Positions 27,118 through 35,132 of a stretch of 64,000 bases of DNA are shown here, piece by piece. Position 1 is the first letter of the stretch, and every line of letters begins with the position of its first letter. The stretch is from Planctomycetota bacterium. Its GTDB lineage: Bacteria > Planctomycetota > Phycisphaerae > UBA1845. Position numbers and translations under genes: made by a program. Where the stretch lies: assembly GCA_029558835.1 (NCBI GenBank), contig JAKQDH010000163.1:100047-164046 (forward strand). Reading direction: 5' to 3'. The notes below the pieces were generated by a model. The model was not told the DNA's origin. It searched no databases and saw only the letters and a list, made by a program, of their open reading frames with translations.

Positions 27118-27557
27118 TGAGCGCGTGGCGAATCAAGGTGCTGATCGATGGCGCGTGTCCGCTATGTCGGCGGGAGGCAGACCTCTGGCGCCGGCTGGAT
27201 GCCGGCCGAGGGCGGATCGCCCTGGAGGACGTCACCTCAGCCAACTTCGACCCCGGCGCCTACGGCCTGACGCACGCACGAGCCCGGGAGCAGATCCACG
27301 GCATCCTACCCACCGGAGCCGTGGTACGGGGCATGGAGGTGTTTCGCCGCGCCTACGCGGCCGTCGGGTGGGGCTGGCTCGTAGCGCCCACAGGTTGGCC
27401 GCTGCTACGCCCGGTGTTCGACCGGGCCTACCGGTGGTTTGCGCGACATCGCCTCAGGCTCACGGGACGCTGGGGGCGTTGTGAGGATCGTTGCTCAGTG
27501 GGGAACCCGCCCGCGAACTTCGAACGGGTTCCTCGGGATACAGTTGGAGGCGCATAG
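27117..27557 (+). CDS. DCC1-like thiol-disulfide oxidoreductase (DUF393)
   Basis: A 146-residue protein of the DCC family: an early strand VLIDGACPLCRRE carries the D-G-x-C-x-x-C redox motif (Cys 14 and 17), followed by the family pattern ALEDVTSANFDPGAYGLTHA and GAVVRGMEVFRRAYAAVG. These thioredoxin-like proteins are presumed disulfide oxidoreductases with unknown partners, and often sit in light/stress clusters. The start ATG overlaps the regulator stop by one base (TGATG), so the two are translationally coupled. Confidence 0.9.
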   Translation: MSAWRIKVLIDGACPLCRREADLWRRLDAGRGRIALEDVTSANFDPGAYGLTHARAREQIHGILPTGAVVRGMEVFRRAYAAVGWGWLVAPTGWPLLRPVFDRAYRWFARHRLRLTGRWGRCEDRCSVGNPPANFERVPRDTVGGA

Positions 27558-27559
27558 AG

Positions 27560-28492
27560 ATGAAACCTGCTCGCGGATCCCTAACGTGGATCGCCGTCTT
27601 GTTGCTGCAAGCTGGAACTCGTCTTGCGCTGGGGGACGGACGAGAGACCATGAGCGAAAACGTGCTGTTCGCGTTTGATTCGGCCGGCTCGGCCGAACCT
27701 TGGACTGCGGTTAATGACACGGTGATGGGCGGAGTCTCCAAAGGGACCTGCCGTGTGACCGATTCCGGCACGCTTGAGTTTTCGGGAGAAGTGTCGCTGG
27801 AAAACAACGGCGGATTCGCTTCGGTGCGCGTGGGCGTGGATTCACTGGACCTGTCAGCCTACGACACGATGCTCATGCGAGTTCGTGGCGACGGCAAGCG
27901 CTATGCGCTCAGCGTACAAACCGACTACCGGATCATCGCCGGTGCGTACTACTTCGATTTCCAGCCCGAAGCCGGGCGGTGGCTGGAGATCCGAGTCCCC
28001 TTGCAAGCCCTCACGGCGCGTTCGTTTGGGCGTCCACTGCCCACGGCACCTGAACTGAACTCGAGCGACATCCGGGCGTTCGGGTTCATCATCTCGGACA
28101 AGCAGGCAGGGCCGTTCCGACTTGAGGTTGACTGGATCAAGGCGTATAGAACGAACGAAAGCGAGGGCCGGCACCAACCGCCCGCCACACGAGCGAAGGC
28201 GAAGACAGCCGCCCGGCTGATCCAGGAAGCGATCGGTCGCGGCGTACCGCTGTTCAACGCCGGTCAGCCGGCGAGCTGCGCCGCCGTATATGAGATGACG
28301 GCGCGTTGCATCGTCGAACTGTCAGCGCCCGACCTTCCTTCGCAGGTCGTGGCTACGCTGCGGGCTGGTCTGGCCAAAGCGGAAACGACCACGGACCCGG
28401 CCGCGCGGGCCTGGTTGCTGCGCGATGCTCTCGATGTCGCGATCCAGGCCCTGCAACAGGATGACCGCGCGACGAAGCTTCCGGATGAGTAA
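27560..28492 (+). CDS. CIA30-family exported protein
   Basis: A 310-residue protein: signal-like N-terminus (KPARGSLTWIAVLLLQAGTRL), then a CIA30 (complex I intermediate-associated protein 30) jelly-roll domain (about 33-195) with AEPWTAVNDTVMGGVSKG, LENNGGFASVRV and a C-terminal strand AFGFIISDKQAGPFRLEVDWIKAY. A helical tail (about 215-305) is not typical of CIA30 proteins. Bacterial CIA30 proteins have no proven role but recur in light/stress operons. GGAGG at 27545 places the start at 27560, three bases after the DCC stop. Confidence 0.88.
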   Translation: MKPARGSLTWIAVLLLQAGTRLALGDGRETMSENVLFAFDSAGSAEPWTAVNDTVMGGVSKGTCRVTDSGTLEFSGEVSLENNGGFASVRVGVDSLDLSAYDTMLMRVRGDGKRYALSVQTDYRIIAGAYYFDFQPEAGRWLEIRVPLQALTARSFGRPLPTAPELNSSDIRAFGFIISDKQAGPFRLEVDWIKAYRTNESEGRHQPPATRAKAKTAARLIQEAIGRGVPLFNAGQPASCAAVYEMTARCIVELSAPDLPSQVVATLRAGLAKAETTTDPAARAWLLRDALDVAIQALQQDDRATKLPDE

Positions 28493-29399
28493 GGTGCCTC
28501 GAACTACTGCAGAAACCAAGCCGAGCGGAACCGCAACGCCCGACGGGAGCGAATTGGTCGGTCTCGTATGCAACGAGGTCTGGGGCGGCAACCGCGCGTT
28601 CTACGGTCCGGTCGAGCTGCCTGGACTGCGGGGCGTGCTTTACTCACAAGCCAGTGACGGCACGCGTGGCGGTGACGTGCACTACCTGTCCGTGTGCGGC
28701 TCTGGGTTGATTTCGCGGGCGTGTCTCGCGGATGTCACCGGCCACGGCGAGAGCGTGGCGGCCATCAGCCAGACCATGCACGACCTGCTCCGTCGTTCCG
28801 TGAACCGCATGGACGAGCGAAAGGTGCTGCAGCGGTTGAATTTCCGTCTGTGCGCGCGGGGCGAAGGACCCTTTGTCACGGCCGCCGCGCTGACCTACTT
28901 TCCGCCCACGCGGCGCCTGTCGATCAGCTACGCGGGCCACGAACCGGCCTGGTACTACGACGCGGCGCGACGGTTCTGGTCGCCATTGAAGATTGCTCCG
29001 CGGGACGGCTTGTTCGATATCGCGTTGGCCGTGGAACCGAAGACACGCTACACGCGTTGCCTCAGGCGCGTGGCATTGGGCGATCGCCTGCTACTGCTCA
29101 CCGACGGCGTTGTGGAAGCGCCCAACGCAGCCGGCGAGCTCTTTGGCCGTGAGCGTTTGGCCCAGGTTCTTCAGGCTAACGGCCATCAGCCGCCTCAAGT
29201 GCTGATCCCGACCATGGTCGCGGCGCTGCGTGGGCATACGAACCGGGCTCCGCTGCATCACGACGACGTCAGTCTGTTGATGGTCGAATTCGTTGACAAC
29301 CTCAAGAGTAATGCCCTGTGGACTGCGGTGCGAAACCGTTTGCTTCCGCGGCGGCGAGCCGGGGATGTCTTCAAAGCACTGCGGCCCGCAGCGCCGTGA
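28485..29399 (+). CDS. SpoIIE/RsbU-type PPM Ser/Thr phosphatase
   Basis: A 304-residue protein with a complete PPM-type phosphatase domain: GGDVHYLS, LADVTGHGESVAAIS, SYAGHEPAWYY, LLLLTDGVVEAPN and HHDDVSLLMVEF supply the metal-binding aspartates. Such phosphatases dephosphorylate anti-anti-sigma factors in partner-switching stress control. No sensor domain is attached, and no STAS or anti-sigma gene is in the window. The ATG at 28485 overlaps the CIA30 stop by 8 bases, so the gene is part of the regulator operon. The 3' end overlaps the decayed end of the leftward SDR frame. Confidence 0.92.
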   Translation: MSKVPRTTAETKPSGTATPDGSELVGLVCNEVWGGNRAFYGPVELPGLRGVLYSQASDGTRGGDVHYLSVCGSGLISRACLADVTGHGESVAAISQTMHDLLRRSVNRMDERKVLQRLNFRLCARGEGPFVTAAALTYFPPTRRLSISYAGHEPAWYYDAARRFWSPLKIAPRDGLFDIALAVEPKTRYTRCLRRVALGDRLLLLTDGVVEAPNAAGELFGRERLAQVLQANGHQPPQVLIPTMVAALRGHTNRAPLHHDDVSLLMVEFVDNLKSNALWTAVRNRLLPRRRAGDVFKALRPAAP

Positions 29400-29446
29400 G
29401 CTTCTTGGATATGGACAGCGGGGCGGCCGCCCCGCGAAGCGCTCAA

Positions 29447-29980
29447 TCTCCACCCCTGGGCAGCGTACGTGGCCGCTGGCGAGCGCATCAGCCCGATGAC
29501 GCCCGCCTTGGCGGCGGCGATGGCCTCGTGGTTGGCCAGGCCAATCTCGGCTGCCGCAGACGTCATCAGAACAATAGAGCCGCCGGACTTCCGCATGACG
29601 TTCGCCGCAGCCCGGACCGTCGCGAACGCAGAGACGAGATTCAGCGCAAGGACTTCCTGCAGTTCGGCTGCGGTCGTCAGGTGCGCCGGCTTCAAGAGGA
29701 TCGAGCCGGCACAGTTCAGAACGCCATCGACCTTACCGGCCCAGGCTTGGGCTTCCCGCAGGCAACGCTCGACTGGTTCGAAGATTGTCGCATCAATCTC
29801 ACAGGCCTTAGCTGCGAGCTCGTTTGCCAGCGGCTCAAGCTTCGCACGCGTGCGTCCCGCGAGCATGAGCCTGGCGCCCGACGCGTGCAGCCGCCGCGCC
29901 ACGGTTGAGCCAATGCCACCTGCAGCCCCGAGGATGACAAAGACGGGTTGCGATGCTTCCTCTTGCGGCGTCTCACCCAT
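29447..29980 (-). pseudogene. Short-chain dehydrogenase, C-terminally truncated
   Basis: From the ATG at 29980 (GGAGG upstream) about 178 residues match SDR enzymes: glycine loop GAAGGIGSTVARRL, NCAG (as NNAG), LNLVSAFATVRAAANVM and SAAAEIGLANHEAIAAAKAG. After the strand AATYAAQGWR (29447) the family C-terminus (normally ...NAVAPG...) is missing and the frame becomes Arg/Gly-rich, running to 29258 antisense to the end of the phosphatase gene. The Tyr of the YxxxK motif is Ile in this frame; related SDRs from light clusters carry the same NHEAIAAAK segment, so that change may be ancestral. A truncated gene is the simplest reading, perhaps caused by a rearrangement with the phosphatase gene. 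Confidence 0.72.
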
Positions 29981-30228
29981 GAGGAACCTCCGTCGTTGGG
30001 CACGAACCGGGGTGCGGTTCCAGTTCGATCGAATCATAGGCGTTCTCGTCGGCTCAAGCATGTCATTCCTCGTCGCCACAACTTCCGGCAGATACCAGCT
30101 TTACAGTGCACCTGTTCGCCGACTACAATCAACAGCCGGGGGGCGAGTATGCGAACACCGACTTTGACAAGCACGGTGAGGATGTTTCCCGCCGTGAGCC
30201 AGTTCGAACGCATGGTGCTGGCGCGGAA

Positions 30229-31701
30229 ATGGATTCAAGCGACGAACCGAAACCCGTCCTCGTAACCGGGGCAAGTGGTTACATTGGCGGCCGACTGGTG
30301 CCCCGGCTGCTGGCCGCGGGCTACCGCGTGCGTTGCCTGGCACGCGAACCACGCAAGTTGAGTTCGCGTTTATGGGCCGGAGATCCGCGGGTCGACGTGG
30401 TGCGCTGCGACGTTGGCGCGCGGGACCAACTCGTCCAAGCCATGCGTGGCTGCGGGCCCGCCTACTACCTCGTGCACTCGATGCTGGCAGCCGGACACGC
30501 CTACCGCGAGCGCGACCGAGTTTTGGCGCGGACGTTCGCGGAGGCGGCCGCCGCGGCCGGCTTGGAACGAATCATCTACCTCGGGGGTCTGGGGGAGACC
30601 GGTGCTCATCTCAGTGAGCATCTCACTTCGCGCCGTGAGGTCGAGGACGCACTGACGTCGGGCTCGGTACCCGTAACGGTGCTCCGTGCGGCCATGATCA
30701 TCGGTTCCGGCTCGGCGTCATTTGAAATCCTGCGCTATCTCGTGGAGCGGCTGCCGGTGATGGTCACGCCCCGTTGGGTGAGCACCGAGTGTCAGCCGAT
30801 CGCGGTACAAAACGTGCTGCATTACCTGGTGGCCGGCCTCGGCTGTCCGGAGGCGGCAGGGCGGACCCTCGACATTGGGGGCGCTGACGTGATAACGTAC
30901 CGAGAAATCATGCAGATCATGGCCGCCGCGCTGGGTCTGCGGAAGCGGCTCATTCTCCCTGTCCCCGTCCTGACGCCGCGCTTGAGTTCGCTGTGGATTC
31001 ATCTCGTAACCCCGATCAGCCACCGCATCGCACGGCCGCTGGCCGAGGGGCTGCGCAACCGAGTCGTTTGTCGAGACGATGCGGCGGCCCGGCTCCTGCC
31101 ACAGCGTTTGCTCACGGTGCGCGAGGCCATCGACACCGCCCTGGGCAACCTGCGCAACCACGCCGTGGAGACAGCCTGGTTTGATGCGGGCCCCCTGCCC
31201 GGTGATCCCGACTGGGCGGGCGGTAGAGTGTTCACAGACCGGCGTACGACCGTGGTGAACGCTCCTGCGGACGTTGTGTATCGGACGGTTTCGCGCATCG
31301 GCGGCGACCAGGGGTACCACGCGGCGGACTGGCTGTGGCGGCTGCGCGGATGGCTCGACCGACTCGTCGGTGGCCCCGGCCTGCGTCGCGGGCGACGCGA
31401 TCCTGCGCACCTGGCGTTCGGTGACGCTCTGGATTTCTGGCGTGTCACCGCGGTGGAACCACAGCGGCGATTGGAGCTACGGGCGGAGATGAAGCTGCCG
31501 GGTGAAGCGCTCCTCAGCTTCGAGGTGCGGCCCGGGGAGCCGGGCACCGCGACGTGCACCTTGACGCAGACGGCCCGTTTCAGGCCCCGCGGGCTGGCCG
31601 GGCTCGCGTACTGGTATGCGGTCCTGCCGCTGCACGGCCTGGTATTCAACGGCATGCTGAACGGGATTCGCCGGGCCGCGGAGGCAATGACGCCCGCCTG
31701 A
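30229..31701 (+). CDS. NAD(P)-binding epimerase-like protein fused to DUF2867
   Basis: A 490-residue two-domain protein. Residues about 10-300 are an extended/atypical SDR (NmrA/epimerase type) with VLVTGASGYIGGRLVPRLL and YYLVHSM. Residues about 330-485 form a DUF2867 region (SRIGGDQGYHAADWLWRLRGWLD, then LTQTARFRPRGLAGLAYWY). This exact fusion is a recurrent member of LitR/light-response clusters in proteobacteria and fits the neighbourhood. The start at 30229 (MDSSDEPKPVLVTGASG) is favoured by homology; the frame is open 41 codons further. Confidence 0.88.
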   Translation: MDSSDEPKPVLVTGASGYIGGRLVPRLLAAGYRVRCLAREPRKLSSRLWAGDPRVDVVRCDVGARDQLVQAMRGCGPAYYLVHSMLAAGHAYRERDRVLARTFAEAAAAAGLERIIYLGGLGETGAHLSEHLTSRREVEDALTSGSVPVTVLRAAMIIGSGSASFEILRYLVERLPVMVTPRWVSTECQPIAVQNVLHYLVAGLGCPEAAGRTLDIGGADVITYREIMQIMAAALGLRKRLILPVPVLTPRLSSLWIHLVTPISHRIARPLAEGLRNRVVCRDDAAARLLPQRLLTVREAIDTALGNLRNHAVETAWFDAGPLPGDPDWAGGRVFTDRRTTVVNAPADVVYRTVSRIGGDQGYHAADWLWRLRGWLDRLVGGPGLRRGRRDPAHLAFGDALDFWRVTAVEPQRRLELRAEMKLPGEALLSFEVRPGEPGTATCTLTQTARFRPRGLAGLAYWYAVLPLHGLVFNGMLNGIRRAAEAMTPA

Positions 31702-32051
31702 TGCATGGAATACTCCCCCCGACGCGGGAAACGCTAAGCATGTACCACGGGAGAGGGCAGGGCAAGGGCGCGTGCGATGGTGTGCCGCTCCCCTTTTGCG
31801 GACCGCCGGGCGGAACGACACGCCCTCCCCAGGAGTTCCTTGAAGAAGTACCGCCAGCCCCCCGCGGCCGACGGGAGCACCGGCCGTAGCGGCGTCTTCG
31901 CCGACGCCACCAATGTCACTTTCGATGACTTCAAGGCCTACGGCGTGGACGCGCGAAGCCCGCTGATGCCGCGGAGCGTCGCGGCGGCCAAGACTTCCGC
32001 GGCCCAAATGATGGATCCCCAGTTGCCCGCACCTGGCCGGCGGAGCGCAGG

Positions 32052-32127
32052 TTTACCACAAAGACACAAAGGCACAAAGAAGGCGGGGTGTACGGAACCC
32101 TTTGCGTCTTGGTGCCTTGGTGGTGAA
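32052..32127. repeat. Inverted octamer arrays (RRCACAAA), 20-base core
   Basis: The left arm (32052-32079) repeats an 8-base unit (accacaaa, gacacaaa, ggcacaaa). The right arm (32100-32127) is its inverted counterpart (ctttgcgtcttggtgccttg...), 22 of 28 positions matching when reversed. A 20-base core separates them. Confidence 0.7.
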
Positions 32128-32262
32128 GAACTCCTTCGGGCAAGCGCAGTGTGCCGCGGCCGGCACCGCGACGCAGTGGCCGCGGTGGACCGGTTCCAGG
32201 ATGATGACTACACGGTCCTTGTCGATGTCACGATGAACGGTGGCTGTCTCGTTGCTCGTCCT

Positions 32263-32348
32263 CTCCGTGCCCTCAGTGCCTCCGTGGTGTCATCCAGAAG
32301 CTCACGCCCGTGCGTGTTCTCACCACGAAGAGCGCGAAGGCCACAAAG
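32263..32348. repeat. Inverted octamer-like arrays ending CT[C/T]CGTGGTG
   Basis: The left arm 32263-32289 (ccgtgccc, tcagtgcc, tccgtggtg) faces a right arm 32319-32348 whose reverse complement reads ctttgtgg, ccttcgcg, ctcttcgtggtg. Both have 8-base periodicity and the same inner end. Confidence 0.55.
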
Positions 32349-32408
32349 TAGGACGGGCTCGTTAACCGCGTGCGCGGCGTTGAGTGTGCGGGGGGAGCAC
32401 TACGGAAT

Positions 32409-32527
32409 AGACAGGATTTGCAGGCTTGACACGATGAACGGAGCAAGGCACCGTCCTTTGTGCCTCGGGCACCCGAAAGCGTGCGCCCTTCGTGAGTGAA
32501 ATCCTGTTCATCCTGTAAATCCTGTCT
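32409..32527. repeat. Inverted nonamer arrays (ATCCTGTNN)
   Basis: The right arm 32501-32527 is three 9-base units (atcctgttc, atcctgtaa, atcctgtct). The left arm AGACAGGATTTGCAGG (32409-32424) matches the reverse complement of 32512-32527 at 15 of 16 positions. An 87-base gap separates the arms. Confidence 0.7.
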
Positions 32528-32564
32528 AATGATTCCGGCCGGCCGAACCGGTGCGGCGTGCTGG

Positions 32565-32600
32565 CCCTCACCCCTACCCCTCTCCCGCGGGGAGAGGGGT
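32565..32600. repeat. CCCTCTCCCC hairpin repeat
   Basis: A perfect 10-base stem (CCCCTCTCCC 32577-32586, loop GCG, GGGAGAGGGG 32590-32599) preceded by CCCTCACCCCTA. The following TCAGATGCCGC is shared with the copy near 58302. Confidence 0.8.
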
Positions 32601-32694
32601 TCAGATGCCGCAGGCGCGCGGCCGGATTCTGCGGGCGCTACTCCTTCTGCCCGCTGCCACTTCCGCGCTCTGCCGCTACCGCGCGCTGCTGCTG

Positions 32695-34401
32695 CTACCC
32701 GCCCACGCAGATGTTCTGGAAGCGCGCCCAGTCGCTTAAGTCAACGTCCTGGTCGTACTCGAAGTCAAACGCTGCGCAGCCGGCGGCATAAGGTCCCTGG
32801 TCAGGCCCCGTCATACAGGCGGTCCAGCTTGCGAAATCGTCCAGGTCGACGGTCTCGTCGCAGTTGTAGTCGCCGATGCCGAACTCATACGCCCCCATGT
32901 CCACAACCGCACAGAGCAGCCGGGCATGGCCGTCCATATCCGTCAGCCCCGCCGGCGGGACATACCCCGGGTTGCCCGTGTTAATGCACGGCGAGCCGGG
33001 CGCCAGACGCAGACCGTCAAAGAGCGGGTCCTGCTGGATGTTACCCGTGCCCGACCAACCGCCCAGCACGTCGGAGTAATACACCGTCACGCTGGCGGTA
33101 TCGGCCCAGGCGATCTCGTCGTCCACGTCCCAGAGAATGCTGCTGCTTACGCGTACCTGGCTGGTGGCCTCGGCAAACACAGCATCACCGACGTTGGCGT
33201 AATTGCCCTTGAACGTGCAGTTGGTAAGCATCGAGCTGCTGCTGCCGCCGCAAGCCAGAGCCCCACCGAAGCTGAGGCTGGGAAACAGCGTCTGGGCGCT
33301 GTTGGAATTGAACACGCAGTTGACGAACGTCGGGTGGCTGGTGTCGTAGCTGCTCACCGCGCCGCCGTAGCAGTGTTCCAGGCTCATCAGGGTGTCCACC
33401 CGGTTGCCGGCGAACGTGCAGTTGGTCATCTGCGGGTTACTGGCCCCGCCGTTGGTCATGCCCGCCCCGTGCTGCGGGCAGACGTTGTAGTAGAACGTGC
33501 AGCGCGTCAGGCTCGGGCCGGCGTCCCAGTTCCGCATGCCGCCGCCGTACAAGGCCGCCCAGTTCTCGTTGAAGTGGCAACCGGTCAGCGACGCGCTGGG
33601 AGCACCGGGCGTGGCGTAGTTGTACATGCCGCCGCCGCTGCGCTCGGCGCGGTTGTCCTCGAACGTACAGTCCATCACCGTTGGCGTGCCGGAGAGGTTG
33701 CCCAACCCGGCGCCGTAGTACGCGCTGTTGCGGACGAACGTGCAGCCGATCAGCGTCGGCCCGCACGAGCCGACGTACATGCCCCCGCCGGCGGACGGGT
33801 AGCCGCCCACCTTGTTGTCCGCGAACGCGCAGGCCACGACGGTCAGGCCGCTGGTCGTGCACCGCAACCCCGCCCCGTAGTTGGCCCCCGTGGCGAGATC
33901 ACCATAACCCCCGCGGACGGTGACGCCGTCCAGCGTGGCCCCGGCGCTGCTCGCGGCGCAGGTGACGACACAGTAGCTGTTCTCAGCGTAGTTCTGGAAG
34001 TTGGGCCCGTCGTTGCCGGCCAGGTCGCCGCTGAGAATCGTCGGATGCGCGAGTATGTCACGCGCGTCCGGCTCGGTAGCCCCATAACCCGCATACCCCC
34101 CCGCGACGTACACGCCGCCGGGCAGCGCGAACGTGTCGGTACGCAGGCCCGACCCCGTCGGGTACGCGGTCGAGCGGTCAGGGCGGTACGTGCCGCCCGC
34201 GACGTGGATGGCGTCGCCACTACCGGCGGTGGCCAAGGCGTCGCGCAGGTGCTTCAGCGGGCTCGCCCAACTCCCCCCGCTACCGCCCGCAGGTGCGTCT
34301 TCGTCCACGTACCAGACAGCCTGACCGCCGGCCGTGGCACCGCCAACGCCCAACAAGACCACAACCAAAACCAACGTGCGCGTACAGGAATTGTGTTGCA
34401 T
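32695..34401 (-). CDS. Secreted right-handed beta-helix protein with dockerin-like tail
   Basis: A 568-residue exported protein. After a signal peptide (MQHNSCTRTLVLVVVLLGVGG...) comes a choice-of-anchor start typical of planctomycete surface proteins (VWYVDEDAPAGGSGGSWASPLKHLRDAL). A long parallel beta-helix follows (about 60-480) with repeated C/N-C-x-F turns (GCTFVRNSAYYGAGLGNL, DCTFEDNRAERSGGGMYN, NCTFAGNR). The C-terminus has two EF-hand-like loops (DYNCDETVDLDDFASW, DFEYDQDVDLSDWARFQ) around CMTGP...GC. Such proteins bind or cleave polysaccharides or sit on the surface; no catalytic residues are evident. The ATG at 34401 is favoured because the signal peptide begins there. Confidence 0.82.
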   Translation of the reverse strand: MQHNSCTRTLVLVVVLLGVGGATAGGQAVWYVDEDAPAGGSGGSWASPLKHLRDALATAGSGDAIHVAGGTYRPDRSTAYPTGSGLRTDTFALPGGVYVAGGYAGYGATEPDARDILAHPTILSGDLAGNDGPNFQNYAENSYCVVTCAASSAGATLDGVTVRGGYGDLATGANYGAGLRCTTSGLTVVACAFADNKVGGYPSAGGGMYVGSCGPTLIGCTFVRNSAYYGAGLGNLSGTPTVMDCTFEDNRAERSGGGMYNYATPGAPSASLTGCHFNENWAALYGGGMRNWDAGPSLTRCTFYYNVCPQHGAGMTNGGASNPQMTNCTFAGNRVDTLMSLEHCYGGAVSSYDTSHPTFVNCVFNSNSAQTLFPSLSFGGALACGGSSSSMLTNCTFKGNYANVGDAVFAEATSQVRVSSSILWDVDDEIAWADTASVTVYYSDVLGGWSGTGNIQQDPLFDGLRLAPGSPCINTGNPGYVPPAGLTDMDGHARLLCAVVDMGAYEFGIGDYNCDETVDLDDFASWTACMTGPDQGPYAAGCAAFDFEYDQDVDLSDWARFQNICVGG

Positions 34402-34644
34402 GGTGGCGACCCCCCTCGCCCCAGAAGATTGGTCTGGAACGCCGGCCGTGAATGGCAGGCACCCTTCGCGGAGCCCCTCCCCGCGCCAGATCAGCACCAG
34501 TATAGCAAATGCACCTGTGCCTGTCACCAGGGGCTTGACTTGAAAATCCGGACGTTCCCCCGCAGCCCGGACGGCATCTTGCAGTGCCGTAGCGGCCGGG
34601 TCGAAGCCCGGCCGGGCGGCTCGCCGCCGCCCGACCAATGGCGA

Positions 34645-35082
34645 TCAGTGATGGTCGCTGCCCCTCGCCTCGGTCGGAGCAACTACATAAACATACCGCA
34701 TGGGCTGCGTACCCGTGTTGAAGACGTTGTGGCGGGTGTGGGGCGGGTTGTAGGCATATTGCCCGGCAGCCAGGGGCCGGCGCCCGCCGCCCTCGGTCGC
34801 AACCTCGCCGGCGCCGGCCAGGCAGATGATCATCTCCTCGTAGTTGTCCGTGCTGTGCCAGCCGCAGTCCGTGCCGGGCTGCAGGACCACGAGCCCGGAC
34901 CGCATCCCGGCCGTATCGTCCTTGCTGAGGAGACGGGCGGACTCCGGCGCATCCGGCAGCGACCGCACGAAAGCCTCCCGCTGGGACATCTGGTGCATCC
35001 TGCCTTCCCGGGCCGCACAGCCGAGAATCACCAGCAACGCCACGACCCCCAACACCTGGTACACGGTCTTCCCGCTGCGCAT
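34645..35082 (-). CDS. Cupin-domain lipoprotein
   Basis: A 145-residue lipoprotein: the signal ends VILGC, and a single cupin barrel follows with motif 1 GTDCGWHSTDNYEEMIICLAG and motif 2 LAAGQYAYNPPHTRHNVFNTG, including His and Glu residues suited to bind a metal. Small cupins of this kind are metal-dependent enzymes or ligand binders; no specific role can be assigned. GGAGG 7 bases upstream supports the ATG at 35082. It lies downstream of a tiny exported protein gene and upstream of the beta-helix gene, all leftward. Confidence 0.85.
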   Translation of the reverse strand: MRSGKTVYQVLGVVALLVILGCAAREGRMHQMSQREAFVRSLPDAPESARLLSKDDTAGMRSGLVVLQPGTDCGWHSTDNYEEMIICLAGAGEVATEGGGRRPLAAGQYAYNPPHTRHNVFNTGTQPMRYVYVVAPTEARGSDHH

Positions 35083-35132
35083 ACACCCGCCTCCCCGCTC
35101 CCGCCCCGCCGCGCCTTCCGTTCGATGTGGGA

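Larger units (their letters stand above)
31702..32694. other. Gene-poor region, 993 bases, filled with inverted short-period repeats
   Basis: No supported gene. It holds a fragment of the CCCTCTCCCC repeat (about 31749), three inverted short-period arrays (32052-32127, 32263-32348, 32409-32527) and a full CCCTCTCCCC hairpin (32565-32600). A short open stretch near 31880-31950 (GVFADATNVTFDDFKAYGVD) resembles the end of a LamG/DUF1080-like sugar-binding domain and may be a gene remnant. Confidence 0.6.

Noticed and set aside
31777..32499. A 240-codon plus-strand frame in the repeat-filled gap
   Set aside because: It runs through three inverted repeat arrays, lacks a ribosome site and has low protein-like quality; only a short stretch (GVFADATNVTFDDFKAYGVD) hints at a domain remnant.
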